This document shows, one piece after another, positions 23,534-34,708 of a stretch of 64,000 nt of DNA. Position 1 is the stretch's first letter. Each line of letters opens with the position of its first letter. This DNA comes from Nepenthes gracilis (Eukaryota > Streptophyta > Magnoliopsida > Caryophyllales > Nepenthaceae), in assembly GCA_033239525.1 (NCBI GenBank), contig BSYO01000036.1, positions 8,454,126-8,518,125 on the forward strand, written 5' to 3'. Both the position numbers and the translations under genes were made by a program. A model generated the notes under the pieces. The model did not search any database, was not told where the DNA came from, and saw only the letters and a program-made list of their open reading frames with translations.

Positions 23534-24534
23534 TGTAGGGAAAAAAGAAGGATAATGGCCAGTTGAAATAATCCAAGTTAAACAAGAATGATATGTACAA
23601 ACACACACGATAGAAGAATATGAGAGAGTGAGTAAGAATGCACAATTTTTACGTAGAAAACTTTCTTCTAAAATAAGAGAAAAAAATCACAGGATACTTT
23701 GTCCACAAATTAATTTCACTATGTGAGTGTAGTTACAGAAACCCTTTTAGTTGCACAAGTCCTTGGAGACCTGAGAACAAAAATAAGAGTAAGAATACAA
23801 AAGTAAAGAATGATTACTCCTTATTCTCTCTTACATTTTTCTCCTTTTCACTTCTCGACACTTTGCTTGCATGTCTAGCATGCATATATATACAAATTTG
23901 TTCTAACGGTTGCCTACCCAGTAGGAAGGTTGTGTTTGTACAAAACCTACCACCAACTCTGCAACCTGCCACCAACTCTGCTAAGCGTCACTCTGTCGGG
24001 AGGAGTTGACCTACTCAACTAATCAGTTGCCAACTCTAAGAGTCAACTTCCTTTTCTAAAAAACTGATTGTGCAAATGTTGTAGGTGACCAATTTTCCGG
24101 TTACAGTTCCCAAACGTTGACCAAAATCCTTGAACTTTTGCTTAGAGTCCTCGGACATTTATACTTCTTTGGCTAAGTGCAAATCTACTCCGGCCTTCTT
24201 TCATTCCGGCCAACTTTTATTCCAAAAATTCACTCCAAAATTCCATACCAGAAATTTCATCCATTCCGGAATTTCCATCCATTTCGAAAATTTCATCCAT
24301 CCCCAGAAATTTCCATTCATTTCAGAAATTTCATCCATTCCAGAAATTTCAATCTAGCTAATTTCCATTCTGGTCAATTTTCATTCCGGAAATCCATTCC
24401 GGTCAATTTTCATTCCGGAATTTCATTCTAGAAAAACCATTCCGGAAAACTTCCACTCCGGCAAATGCCACTCTGGCATTTGCCACTCCGGCATTTGCCA
24501 CTCCAGAATTTCCTACATGGGAGTGATGTCAACA
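23534..24534 (-). repeat. 5' LTR of Copia-1
   Basis: About 1001 bp. On the minus strand it starts TGTTGACATCACTCCC and ends CCCTACA. A TATA-like tatatatgcatg sits near 23882-23895, and the TTCnnGAA-rich U3 part lies 300-600 bp upstream of it. Confidence 0.9.
24264..24447. promoter_or_regulatory. Cluster of heat-shock-element-like motifs in the Copia-1 LTR
   Basis: TTCnnGAA occurs six times, starting at 24264, 24338, 24384, 24413, 24426 and 24440. The copy at 24338-24350 (TTCCAGAAATTTC) is a complete three-module heat-shock element. The units belong to a degenerate repeat of ATTCCGGAAATTTC type in the U3 region, upstream of a TATA-like sequence. The analogy is to the heat-responsive copia element ONSEN. 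The repeat could also be a passive minisatellite. Confidence 0.4.
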
Positions 24535-25994
24535 CCATGGTGAAACTACAATATATATCTGTTATTTTCCCCTGTTTGGACTCCATGATATTGGGAATTT
24601 GGGTCTGCTTGAAGTTGATAAAGAAACATTATGAAGCTTAATGAGAATATCAAGCGCACATCTAGACTTGGTGAAATAATCGGAAAAGGCCTTTGTCAAA
24701 GCTTGTTTGGTTTTTTAATTATTATGTTAAGTTGTGCTTGTAGGGCATATTGTTTGCCACAACAGGACATTTGTACTGTATTTCCTTGTAGCTCTATGAT
24801 TTGTTTTTAGTCAAAGAATTTATTATAAAGTTGTTTCCCAGAAACTTACTATCTTATTATAATATCTTGCACAATATTGTGGACGTAATATTTGTGTGCA
24901 CTCATTGTCATCCTTCTCCCAGAAATTTAGAAATCTCCCAAATAATCTTCTTATTCAAACAAGCTGAGCATATGAGTGTAATTTTGCCTTAAGGTCGTTT
25001 GTAAGGGGTTCTTTTGTCCGAATAACAGTTCTTGGATATGCACAAATGGAAGGTTTAGTACTTATTAAATCATACTCATATTACTTCATTTCTTGCTCTT
25101 GCTTTGTGGATACACGCAGCCCAACTTTCTATATACTTAAATTATAATCTAACTGAGGCCGTGTGTAAAAAACATTATTGAATCATCATGCATATGGTAA
25201 AAGAATTATCCGTTCAATGATATCATCTTCAATTGATATCAAAAAGCCCTTGTGACTGATCGTGTTGGAGATTCTGGATTATTATTTTTATGTATCAATT
25301 GGTTGCTGCGATGTTGTTGTTGCAAAATAACAGTTCAGTCATGATACTATAATGCTTATGTCAATATATAGTGCAGTTCTAAGTGCAACATCTCTTGTTC
25401 TTTTGCAGAGATTTCTGGGGCCTTCTATGTGATTCGCTGCCCTGATTGTTAGCGGCTATGTGATATGCTGTTTTGATACTTCTGTTTCGAACAGATGTGC
25501 AGAAGATTGGTAGCCTTTCAAACAATACTTTCTTAAAACTGACATCTCAGCAATCTGTTTGCTGCTTGGGCTTGTGTTCTCAACTAGCTACAGGGCAGCA
25601 TTGTTCTCCAGTTGTATTTCCAGAAAAATGTGGTCAAGTGAAGGCTTCAAAGCCAAGTAAAGTCATTGCCAGTGGTGATGCCCTACTAAAAGGGTAGAGG
25701 GAGGAGCACAGGATTGAGATAGGGGATGAACAGTCTGATCTATTAGGATATGAGGTATTTTCTGGAAAGCTAGTTTTAGATGAGAAAAAATGAGTAAAAG
25801 TACTGATGTAGGTATTTCAATTGAAGCTAAAGACCACGGGCAGTTGATGCTAAACTTACAAGAAAGGCACTGGTTTGGGGTTGAACTACATTATTTCTGG
25901 AAGATGTAATTTCTGTAAGATCTTTCTGAACAAGCTGAACTTGATCTTTCAAAACTTTATGTTGATGGTTTTGGGACTTTGACAATCCGCTTTT

Positions 25995-28721
25995 CTTTTA
26001 AATATGTTTGCTAACCTTAACAAATGTTCCTTCTTATCAAATAAAGTGACTTTCCTAGGCTTTATTGTTTCTTCTGATGGGGTTTCTACCAACCCTACAA
26101 AGATCTAGGCAATCATCAATTGGCCCGAACCCAAATCCATCCATGAAGTTCGAAGTTTTCACGGCTTGGCCACATTCTATCGCCGGTTCATCAAGGGCTT
26201 TAGCACAATCATGGCTCCTCTCACTGAGTACATGAAGAAGGGTGACTTCACTTGGTCTTCTGATACTACCAAAGCTTTCAAACTCATCAAAGAAAAGATG
26301 ACAACAGCTCCTGTTATGTGGTTTCCTGATTTCTTCGAAGTGTTTGAGCTGGAGTATGATGCGTCAGGTGTAGGCATAGGAGGCGTTTTTAGTCAAGAAC
26401 ACCACCCAATTGCCTACTTTAGTTAAAAGTTAAATGATACCAAGCGACGATACTCTATTTATGATAAGGAGTTGTATGATGTCATACAGGCCTTACACTA
26501 TTGGCATTATTACTTGTTACTTCAAGAGTTTGTCCTCTATTTGGATCATGAAACTCTTTGGTTTCTTAACTCCCAGAAGAAATTAAATTATAGGCACGAT
26601 CGGTGGATCAAATATTTACAAGCCTATTCTTTTGTTATAAAGCACAAGAAAGGAGTCAAGAATCAAGTAGATAATGCCTTGAGCTGACGTTTGACCTTAC
26701 CATTTGCTGTTCAAGTTAAAATTGTTGGCTTTGAAAGACTTAAGGAAGAATATGAGTTCTGCCTTGATTTTAGCAAAATCTCCATCGCTTTACAATGTGG
26801 GTACTTGGACACCACGGACGGATTTCGTCTTCAGAATGGATACTTATTTCGAGTTAATAAACTTTGCATCCTGAAAATGTCTGTCCAAGACTTTATCATT
26901 TGGAAAGTTCGTGCCGGAGGTCTATCTGGCCATTTTGGACGTGATAAGACAATTAAGAAGGTTGAGCGACAATTTTATTGGCCTAATTTGAAAAAAGATG
27001 TGGCCAAGATCATTAGTACTTGTTGAACATGCCAGCTAGCCAAATACACAAAGCAAAACACTGGCCTCTATACCCTTCTACTTATACCTACTAGTCTATG
27101 GCAGGACGTAAGCATGGACTTTGTGTTAGGGCTTCCATGTACCCCTAAGAAGCATAATTCCATTTTTATCGTTATGGATCATCTTTTTTTAAATGGCCCA
27201 CTTCATTCCTTGTAACAAGACTGCTGATGCTTCTTGAGTTGTTCGCCTTTATTTTACTAAGATTGTCAAGTTATATGGTCTTCCTAAGACTATTGTTTCT
27301 GATAGGGATGTTCATTTTAACAGCCATTTTTGGAGGACTTTGTGGCATATGATTGGTACCAAATTAAAATTTTTCACCGCATACCACCTTCAAACAGATT
27401 GTCAAATTGAAGTCGTCAATTGGAGTTTGGATAACTTATTACCGTGTCTGGTCCAGGAGCATCTTAGAAATTGGGACTTGATACTTCCAACTGTCCAATT
27501 TGCATATAATAGCTCTTTTAATAGATCCATCGGTATGAGTTCATTTGAAATTGTGTATGGTTATAAACCCTGAAAACCATTGGACCTTATCCCAATGTCT
27601 CCACATGTTAGTGTGTCCATCATGGCCGAAGTTTTTGCACAATACCTTCATGACTTACACATTGAGATTAATAAACAATTGGAGGCAAGCAATACTTCAT
27701 ACAAACTTTATGATGATTCACATAAAAGACATATTGAATTCTATTTAGGAGATTATGTTATGGTTCGAATCAGACTAGAGCGGTGTCTACCTGGGCACGT
27801 TTCTAAATTACAGGCTCGTAGTGCTGGTCCATTTAAAATTTTACAGCGCATTAGATCAAATATATATATTGTTGACATTTTATCTCATTTTGGTTTTCAT
27901 CATATTTTTAATGTGGAAGATTTAATTGCTTATAAAGGCAACTTTTCCCCACCTGTTGATCCCTTTGCCACCCCCCATGTGCACCACTTATTGATGGTCC
28001 ATCCATCATTGCGCCACTTCCTTCCCTTTCGGCACACCACGATAAAATTGATACTATTTTAAATAAGTAGATTATGTTTACCAGGGATGGAGCTGTTCAA
28101 CGCTTCCTTGTACGTTGGGTTAGCCAACTAGATTCTAAGAATGTTTGGATCTCTCGAGAAGCACTACAGCAGTTCGACCCAAATCTTTTGGAGTTCTATC
28201 AGAGTTAATAGGATTGTACTTTTTTTTGGCTCCAGCCCAATTCCTTCCGGAGATATTGGTCCCTCCGTCAACTTTCGACCCCCCTTACATGAGTCTATCA
28301 CAATCGCCGAAGGGTTGCACAGCCGCTCAGCTTATGGTTGGGAGATTGATTCCAGAAGTTTAACTCGACCGGGTTGAGTTCCAAACACCCAAGGAGAATT
28401 GATGCAGACATCCGAGATGAAGATTTATTTTGATTTATCTTCCAAATTAGATTTGATTTTATTTTCATAACAATTTTGATTATTAATTAGATTAGATTTT
28501 TATTTGATAAACATTTGATTTTATTTCTTTTTGATTCTATTTTCCTATTAGGAGTTATTTGGTAGTGATTTTATTTTCAATTTTCTTAGGCATCGGGTTC
28601 TTTATATAAGAACCCCTACTTTTATTATTTAAAAATATTGATGAATATTTTGAGATATTAAATGCAATTGAGCATTGTGATTTCTCCCCTTCCTCTCTTC
28701 CTCTCTTTCTATTTTCCTACA
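25995..28721 (+). mobile_element. 5'-truncated chromovirus inside LCBK1 (left copy)
   Basis: Reading plus: the RT end (KCSFLSNKVTFLGFIVSSDG at ~26025), then [20 protein letters not shown], RNase H ([14 protein letters not shown], then stops), the integrase zinc domain (GGLSGHFGRDKTIKKVERQF at ~26920), the integrase core (broken; DCQIEVVNWSLDNLLPCLV), and a C-terminal chromodomain-like tail (FTRDGAVQRFLVRWV at 28075). A polypurine tract ccaaggagaat precedes the 322-bp 3' LTR (28400-28721, TGATGC...CTACA). The 5' LTR, gag, protease and most of RT are absent. Ty3/gypsy lineage; chromovirus from the tail. Confidence 0.88.
28400..28721 (+). repeat. 3' LTR of the chromovirus fragment (left copy)
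   Basis: 322 bp beginning TGATGCAGACATCC and ending CCTACA, with a TATA-like tctttatataag at 28600. It matches 48288-48668 on the minus strand. Confidence 0.85.
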
Positions 28722-29788
28722 TCATAAAGCAAATAAAATAAAAGCCAATAAAATTGAAATCTCTTCTAATTAGAATCCCTTGGAATATTTGATGTCCGCA
28801 TTAGAAGCCCTTCATCGGGTTAGCGGCTTTGTAGATCAGCTATGTTTTGTGAATTGCTTGCCCCATCCATTGGTATCATTGAAGAAATGGGGCTCAGGTT
28901 TTTCTTTTAGTGATTTTCCTCTTGAAATGCACATCGAGTCTAGAACTCCAGCAAAAATGCTTGTGATTCTGAATCCAGGGTCTGGTTGCAGTTGCTCAAG
29001 TAAAGTATTTCATGGGATGGTGGAGCCAATATTCAAGGTTAGTTAATTTCTTGTTAGTTAGACGTGTCTGATTGTGTGATGTGTTAGTTAATCTTACTGC
29101 ATGTTGGTACTTGATAAAATTTTTTTACCACAGTTTTGCAAGGTTGATTTTTTTTAGTAAAATGTTTTGGAAGTGGTAATGAGTTCCGAGGTTGTTATAG
29201 CCTAGGGTTTCTAAATATCAAAGAAAAAATGGTTTCAGTTTTTCCTAGCTTTTGTGGCTTTGTAGTAGAGATGGCGGACTTGTATATTCCACTGGATTTG
29301 AACCTCATCATAGCACTTCTATGGTTTTAACTGCTCTGCTGATCTGGTAGGGAATTGTTTGCCAGGCATATTGCTCAATTCTTCGCTAATAATAAACTTG
29401 TCTTGATGAAAGGATTTTCCAGAAAATGTGAACAAATTTTTTCATGCTTTAGTTCGTGTTTTAACCTTCACATCCCCCATACAATGCCGTTATGCTTTGA
29501 TTCCTTCAGGCATCTTGATTTGGACCTTAAGCCCTTTATCAGAAACTGTGATCATTGGGAGTTCTAGAGACTTTCTCCTTCCCTCTGGGGTATTTGATTC
29601 TACTTACTGGCATTTTTGGTATATGATGCATCTTTTTACAGACAATATGCATGGTCTGCTCATAGTTGCCAACCGTGACAGCCCGCGGACTTTAAGTTGG
29701 AGGTAGTTGAAACAACGTCCGTTGGTCATACTAGAAAACTTGCATCTACACTTGACTTGAGCACATGCCCTGATGGTACTAATAATAT

Positions 29789-29922
29789 GCTATCAATTAT
29801 TATTGGACTATCTGGGTTTGGCTTAAAAAGTTTTGATATCAATTCTTATTGGACTATCTGGGTTTGGCTTAAAAAGTTTTGATATCAATTATTATTGGAC
29901 TATCTGGGTTTGGCTTAAAAAG
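29789..29922 (+). repeat. 46-bp intronic tandem repeat, three units (left copy)
   Basis: Three near-identical units containing attggactatctgggtttgg, period 46 bp, start just after the donor of exon 29682-29775. The right arm has the same three units at 47088-47222, so the array predates the inverted duplication. Confidence 0.92.
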
Positions 29923-31170
29923 TTGCTACTCTGTTATTTTGATCACATTTTCATTTCTGGTGTCTCACTTGCTGGGCAATGTATGCGTTAGTGGTGACGG
30001 AATTGTGAATGAGGTAAGTCTGTGCTATTGCTATTTTATCCCCGGTTTAAATGATAGGTTTAATTTCCATTAGCAATGCTCAGTACTGTTCTAAAAGTCT
30101 GTAAAGCAATTAGTACATGAAACTTGTGGGACCGGCATCTGAGCATATAATTGTTTGATGAAAGACCTAATATATTTGTCAAAGTGTGATCTATTTGATT
30201 CTTTATGATGTCTGCATATGAAACTACAAATGAAATTCTTTCAATAGCTAAAATTCCGTGTGATTCAACCAAATTTAGTTTCATATATAATTATTCCGTC
30301 AATTTGGATAGTTAACTGAAAATTCCTCCTCCAAAGTGCTTTTTGGAAAAAAAAAAAAAAAGAATTGCGAATGACTATAATGATTATCCAGGTTCTGAAT
30401 GATCTCCTGAATAGAGATAACCAGAAGGAAGCCATCTCTATTCTGATTGGAATTATTCCAGCTGTTTCTGATAACTCCCTTGTTTGGACTGTTTTGGGAA
30501 TTAGAGATTCAGTTTCCGCCGCTTTTGCCATTGTGAAGGTAACTAACACTTTTCATGTGAATTTGTTTACCGTACATTGCTTGTTATTTTTTGATTTCTG
30601 CCTTCTTATTTTTCTTGTAGGATATATTTCCAGGTGGTATATATTTCACAATTGTATCTGGACATATATGTGCTAAATATTGATCATTCCTGTATGTGTT
30701 TTTGATATCTAGCAACCCTACATTTTCAGGTGCAATTCAACATAGTAGCTGCCTCAGTTCCACAACAATGTTTCTTTTTTGTTTTTCTAACATCCTAAAC
30801 CATTCCTTATCCTGTGCATGAGGAATGGGCTTGAGTTTCTTTCTGTAAATTTATGATTGAAGCCCATCAGTGGTAGTCCAGCAGATTCTGTATCTAATCA
30901 GGAAGAGATAATCCTTTATATTAAAAACATGGATGAAAATATCAATATCAGTATTGATCGTGATCATATTGGTATTGGACAACACATATCGGTATTACCG
31001 GATATATTAGATGGAAAAAAATTTTTGAAAATCACAAGCTGATAAGGCTATATTGGTTGATATATCGGTTCTATTGGCTAATATGAAAATGTATTACAAT
31101 ATTGTTGTGGTATCAAGAAATATTAGTATTAGAAAGCTTAGATACCAATACATATTGGTTGATATATATC

Positions 31171-32122
31171 TGATGGGTACGCCAGTAATGGGCTGGCCTA
31201 AGAAGGAGGAACGACCCAAATCTATAACGGCCCATTAGTGCCTGGACGGTCTACAATTTGTCGCTGACCGGTCGAAAGGCCAATGAACCAGAAGAAGCCC
31301 AAGAACAAGATGGCCCACTTGGGCCCAGGGCGGTCAACGTTTCTGTTGATCGGAATCATGCAAGACGGTCAACGCTTTCATTGACCGGAAGTATGACTAG
31401 ATGACCATGTGCAGACTAGGCTTCAAGTGGGCTAAGCCCAATTTGGTCCATGTGACCGTCATCGACCAGTAACGGTCTTCTCCCCTGATTTTGCGCTCTT
31501 CGCAGAAGGCAATCTTCACTATAATGATCATCAGCAAATTCAACGCACATCCCTAAAGGAAGGCGTTAAAATCCTTTCCCTATCTGCTCGAAATCCTAAC
31601 GGTTACAGAACGCAAAAGGAAAACAATCAATCCAGCGACCGTTACTGCCATAAAAGCTTCACGCCTGAAAAGGCAGTAATTTCAATAGAGTGCGGGAATC
31701 AAATCTTTCTACACAAAGAAGGCAGCCCAAAGCAGTGCCTATAAAAGGCCATTGAGTCCTCACTCCATACACGCATTCATTGGCCCCTAAAAAGCTCACA
31801 CGCTTTCATTTGCCCACAAAAACCCTCTGCAGAAAAGCATACACTCTTTCAAGCTATGAAACTCTCTCTCTCTCTTTTTATCCATTTGTCACTACGTTCC
31901 CAGTGAACACAGTGCTTGGAACCAGCATTCTTCACGAGCCAACAAAGCCTCTCTCAACGAGAGCACTCACCGATCTCAAAACTCTCTGTATTTTCTAGTA
32001 TTCTTTACTTTCACCTTTTCAAATTGAAGGCTGTTTGCTGACTTAAGTGTCGAAATTTTACAATGGGATAACCTTCTGCCGTCACCTAACCTCTTGTTCG
32101 TAGTTGTAGTGTGTAGGATCCA
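31171..32122 (+). repeat. Truncated Tat-type solo LTR (left copy)
   Basis: It starts TGATGGGTACGCC after the 5-bp flank atatc, and contains the Tat-like block gctgacttaagtgtcg (~32037). It lacks about the last 75 bp present in the right-arm copy (44824-45842). The ORF with KLTRFHLPTKTLCRKAY at 31780-31998 occurs in both copies but has no recognised domain. Confidence 0.8.
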
Positions 32123-33159
32123 GTGTGACGGACCGGCCTTATTCCACGCATAAAGCCGCTGTCAAGTCTAAAAAAAATATTTAATAAATAAATATTAATA
32201 GACAATAATTAGGTGGACATAAAATTTTTTTCTTTTCTTTCATACACAGGATTTCTTGAGGCCCAACTCCATGAGCTGGCCTTCCGATTTAACTTCAAAC
32301 CAGGCCGGCCAACACTACGGTTAGACGGGCCGGAAAGCCTGAGATGCTTACTAGACTTTTCAATTTCAATATCCAAAAAGTAAATCACGGAAACATACTA
32401 ACAACATCCATAGATTCTTAAACAGTGGAATCATTTTACAAGTCTTCTCAAAATATAAAAAGGAAAATAAATTAAGTTCTTAATTGATCAGCTCCGGTCA
32501 TCTATACCGTCTAGCTACTTCATATGGTCTTACTCAACTTCGTTTTCCATAAGCTTTTCTTCATCTGAAAATAGCAAGAGTGAGCCACAAAACCCAGCAA
32601 GATACTCACATGTAGAAAACATAAACATATACATATAAGTGGATCAAAACAGAGTTTCATAACATAACTTAGCATATAAAAATCATCATATCGTTTCTTC
32701 TTTAGTTCGGAATTTTCTTATTCTTTTTCATATTATCTTGTCTTCGGAAAAATCATAAAAACCATTGGAAATTCTTATCATCTTTAGGGACCGGATAGGA
32801 GTGGACAACATCAAGGAAAGGTTGTGTGTAACCCCACAACCTAATGCCGTATCCTCTCATTATGCTCCCCGAGGCGGGAGATAATGCCTTTAACCCGATA
32901 TACGGGGCCGTAGTCCAAAAGTCTTATGCCACCAAAAGTCTCCCCCCGTGGCCCAGGAGGCAGTTCTCGAGTGTCACTCAAATATCCTTCATTCATCTTT
33001 AACAGTAAGTTTAATGGAAACTCGGTTCATAGTTCATATCTTTTAATGGCCATCCGTCATAGTTCGAAAGTCGAAAGTCGTAGAGTACCACTTGCTGTCC
33101 GGATTACATACATTTTTCTTATTCTTATAGCCTTGATCTTAGAAGACGGAGTCCATTTT

Positions 33160-33480
33160 CCTTAAAATCGGAGGTCTTTTCAACAAAACGGAGTTCAAAA
33201 GGTCGGAGTTCTTTTTCAAAAGGCGGAGTTCTTTTCTTAAAAAGGCGGAGTTCAAAAGCTGGAGCTCTTTTTCAATGAAAGCCGTAGTTCAGAAGCTGGA
33301 GTTCTAATTCTATTAAAAACCGAAGCTCAAATAGTCGGAGTTCTTTAAAATCCGGAGTTCTAAAAACCAGAGTTTATTTCCATTTAAAGTCTGAAGTTCT
33401 AAAAGCCGGAGTTCTTTAAAATCCGGAGCTCTAAAAGCCGAAGTTCTTAATCATTCAAAATCCGAAGCTCTTTTTCTTAA
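33160..33480. repeat. Degenerate GGAGTTC-type tandem array
   Basis: About a dozen variants of cggagttcttt or ccggagttctaaaa, spaced 15-35 bp, with growing divergence. Confidence 0.75.
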
Positions 33481-33718
33481 AAGTTAGAAGTCTTTTCTTT
33501 AAGCATGCAATTATCAGAGTTCATATAGGTCGACAATTAATGGTATACTTCAAGTAGAATAAAATCTAACACCATGAATATCAGGGTTTCCTTTAAACAT
33601 GCGATTAAGAACGATAAATCACAAGAACAGAATAAACATCATACATAATTTCATAATAATATCATATATACTCGCGTAGCAAACATGCATAATCATGAAC
33701 TTTAAAAACAGGGGTGGG

Positions 33719-34095
33719 TACTCTTGCCTGGGTTTCTTCTACTTTGCCTTGATCTTTACTCTTGCCTGGGTTTCTTCTATTTTGCCTTGATCTTTTGGTC
33801 TGCCTTTACTAGAAACTCTATTGCGTGCCTCTTTCTCACTCTTCTAGTTCTTTTTTATAGGCCTTGGGTCTAATGACCGTCATTAATCATTGGCAGTATA
33901 GGGGAATGTTTCTTATTTATGACTTTACATTTCCCAAAGAGTTCATTAATTCCTAGTTAACTGAACTTAATAGGATTTAGATTAAACACTATTAATCGCT
34001 GGTTAACTGAACTTAACAGAATTTAGATTTATCATTTAAACATTATTAATTGCTGGTTAACTGAACTTAACAGGATTTAGATTTCTCATTTAATC
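33719..34095. repeat. Two short tandem repeats
   Basis: A 38-bp unit starting actcttgcctgggtttcttc occurs twice (33719-33756 and 33757-33795). Further on, a ~60-bp unit containing gttaactgaactta and aggatttagatt occurs three times between about 33953 and 34095. Confidence 0.88.
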
Positions 34096-34608
34096 ACATT
34101 TTGGTCAACTATCGGGCGTTGACTGGATTACTTCTACACAACTTCCGGTCAACAACCGGATCATCAACTTCGGCTTTCTTCCTCTTGAACCCACAATTTT
34201 ACTTCGGCCTCACAAAGCTACTTCGCCTTCAAGGCCACTTCGGCCTTACTTCACACAATGCACTCCGGCCTTCAAATTTAGGGAACAAAATCCGATTTCA
34301 AAACATGCTCAAGGCCGGTTTAGATTTTCTTTCTTAAAGTGGCTGGACTTGATTCTCAAGGATGGAGCCGGACTTGTTTTGCACTAAGGAAAAAGCCGAA
34401 CTTCTTTTCATCATGCAAGGGCCGAACTTGATTTCATCTTAAGGCCGATTTACTTTTCTTATTACATTTTCCTATTAAATGGGCGCCGACCGGATTATAT
34501 TAACTGATGATCGAACTTTCTATGCTTTAGCATTCTCCACATTACATCCGTGACTGACGGAGTCTGATCGCATAACCGACGACCAACTGTCAAACTTGAT
34601 CCAGCATC

Positions 34609-34708
34609 NNNNNNNNNNNNNNNNNNNNNNNNNNNNNNNNNNNNNNNNNNNNNNNNNNNNNNNNNNNNNNNNNNNNNNNNNNNNNNNNNNNNNNNNNNNN
34701 NNNNNNNN
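34609..34708. other. Assembly gap (100 N)
   Basis: Exactly 100 N. It lies between the two arms of the inverted duplication, which makes the order and orientation of the arms less certain. Confidence 1.

Larger units (their letters stand above)
18632..24534 (-). mobile_element. Copia-1: full-length, inactivated Ty1/copia element
   Basis: Two LTRs (18632-19516 and 23534-24534) start TGTAGGG and end CAACA on the plus strand. Flanks ccata and ccatg form a 5-bp target duplication with one mismatch. On the minus strand the order is gag, protease, integrase, RT, RNase H, the Ty1/copia order. The primer-binding site (RC of cggataccact next to 23533) resembles the initiator-Met site. The polypurine tract gaagggaaatt abuts the 3' LTR. 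All coding domains carry stops or frameshifts. LTR divergence and indels suggest an old insertion. Confidence 0.92.
25406..30538 (+). pseudogene. LCBK1: LCBK1 pseudogene, 5' half (left copy)
   Basis: Exons of plant sphingoid long-chain-base kinase 1, which makes sphingoid-base 1-phosphates. The N-terminal exon (about 25410-25950) reads SPVVFPEKCGQVKASKPSK, then a stop, then IEIGDEQSDLLGYEVFSGK and AVDAKLTRKALVWG, with another stop and a frameshift. The chromovirus splits the next exon, which resumes at about 28790 with LCFVNCLPHPLVS and ends KVFHGMVEPIFK at 29037. Exon 29682-29775 reads LEVVETTSVGHTRKLASTLD. The exon ending at 30013 reads SGDGIVNE, where the kinase motif GGDG has become SGDG. 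Exon 30392-30538 reads AVSDNSLVWTVLGIRD (expected AGSDNS). Everything downstream is missing. Confidence 0.88.
24549..32122 (+). repeat. Left arm of a ~7.6-kb inverted duplication
   Basis: This arm matches 44900-52510 in reverse complement from caatatatatctg to gtaggatcca. It contains the LCBK1 5' half, the chromovirus fragment and a truncated solo Tat LTR in the same order. By eye the outer 250 bp differ at about one position, the LCBK1 intron near 25130-25500 at about 3%, and the chromovirus RT at about 9%. The arm ends at 32122 inside the Tat LTR, where unrelated DNA begins. Confidence 0.92.
32123..34608. mobile_element. LTR-like region of an unassigned element
   Basis: The region begins tgtgacggaccggcc directly at the end of the left arm and runs to the gap. 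A block near 32860-32960 (ccccgaggcgggagataatg, then gggccgtagtcc) resembles sequence I associate with LTRs of Tekay/Del-type gypsy elements. No coding domain was found, and the right end is lost in the gap. The ORFs at 32926 and 34101 show no family features. If this is an LTR, its insertion may define the left-arm breakpoint. Confidence 0.4.
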
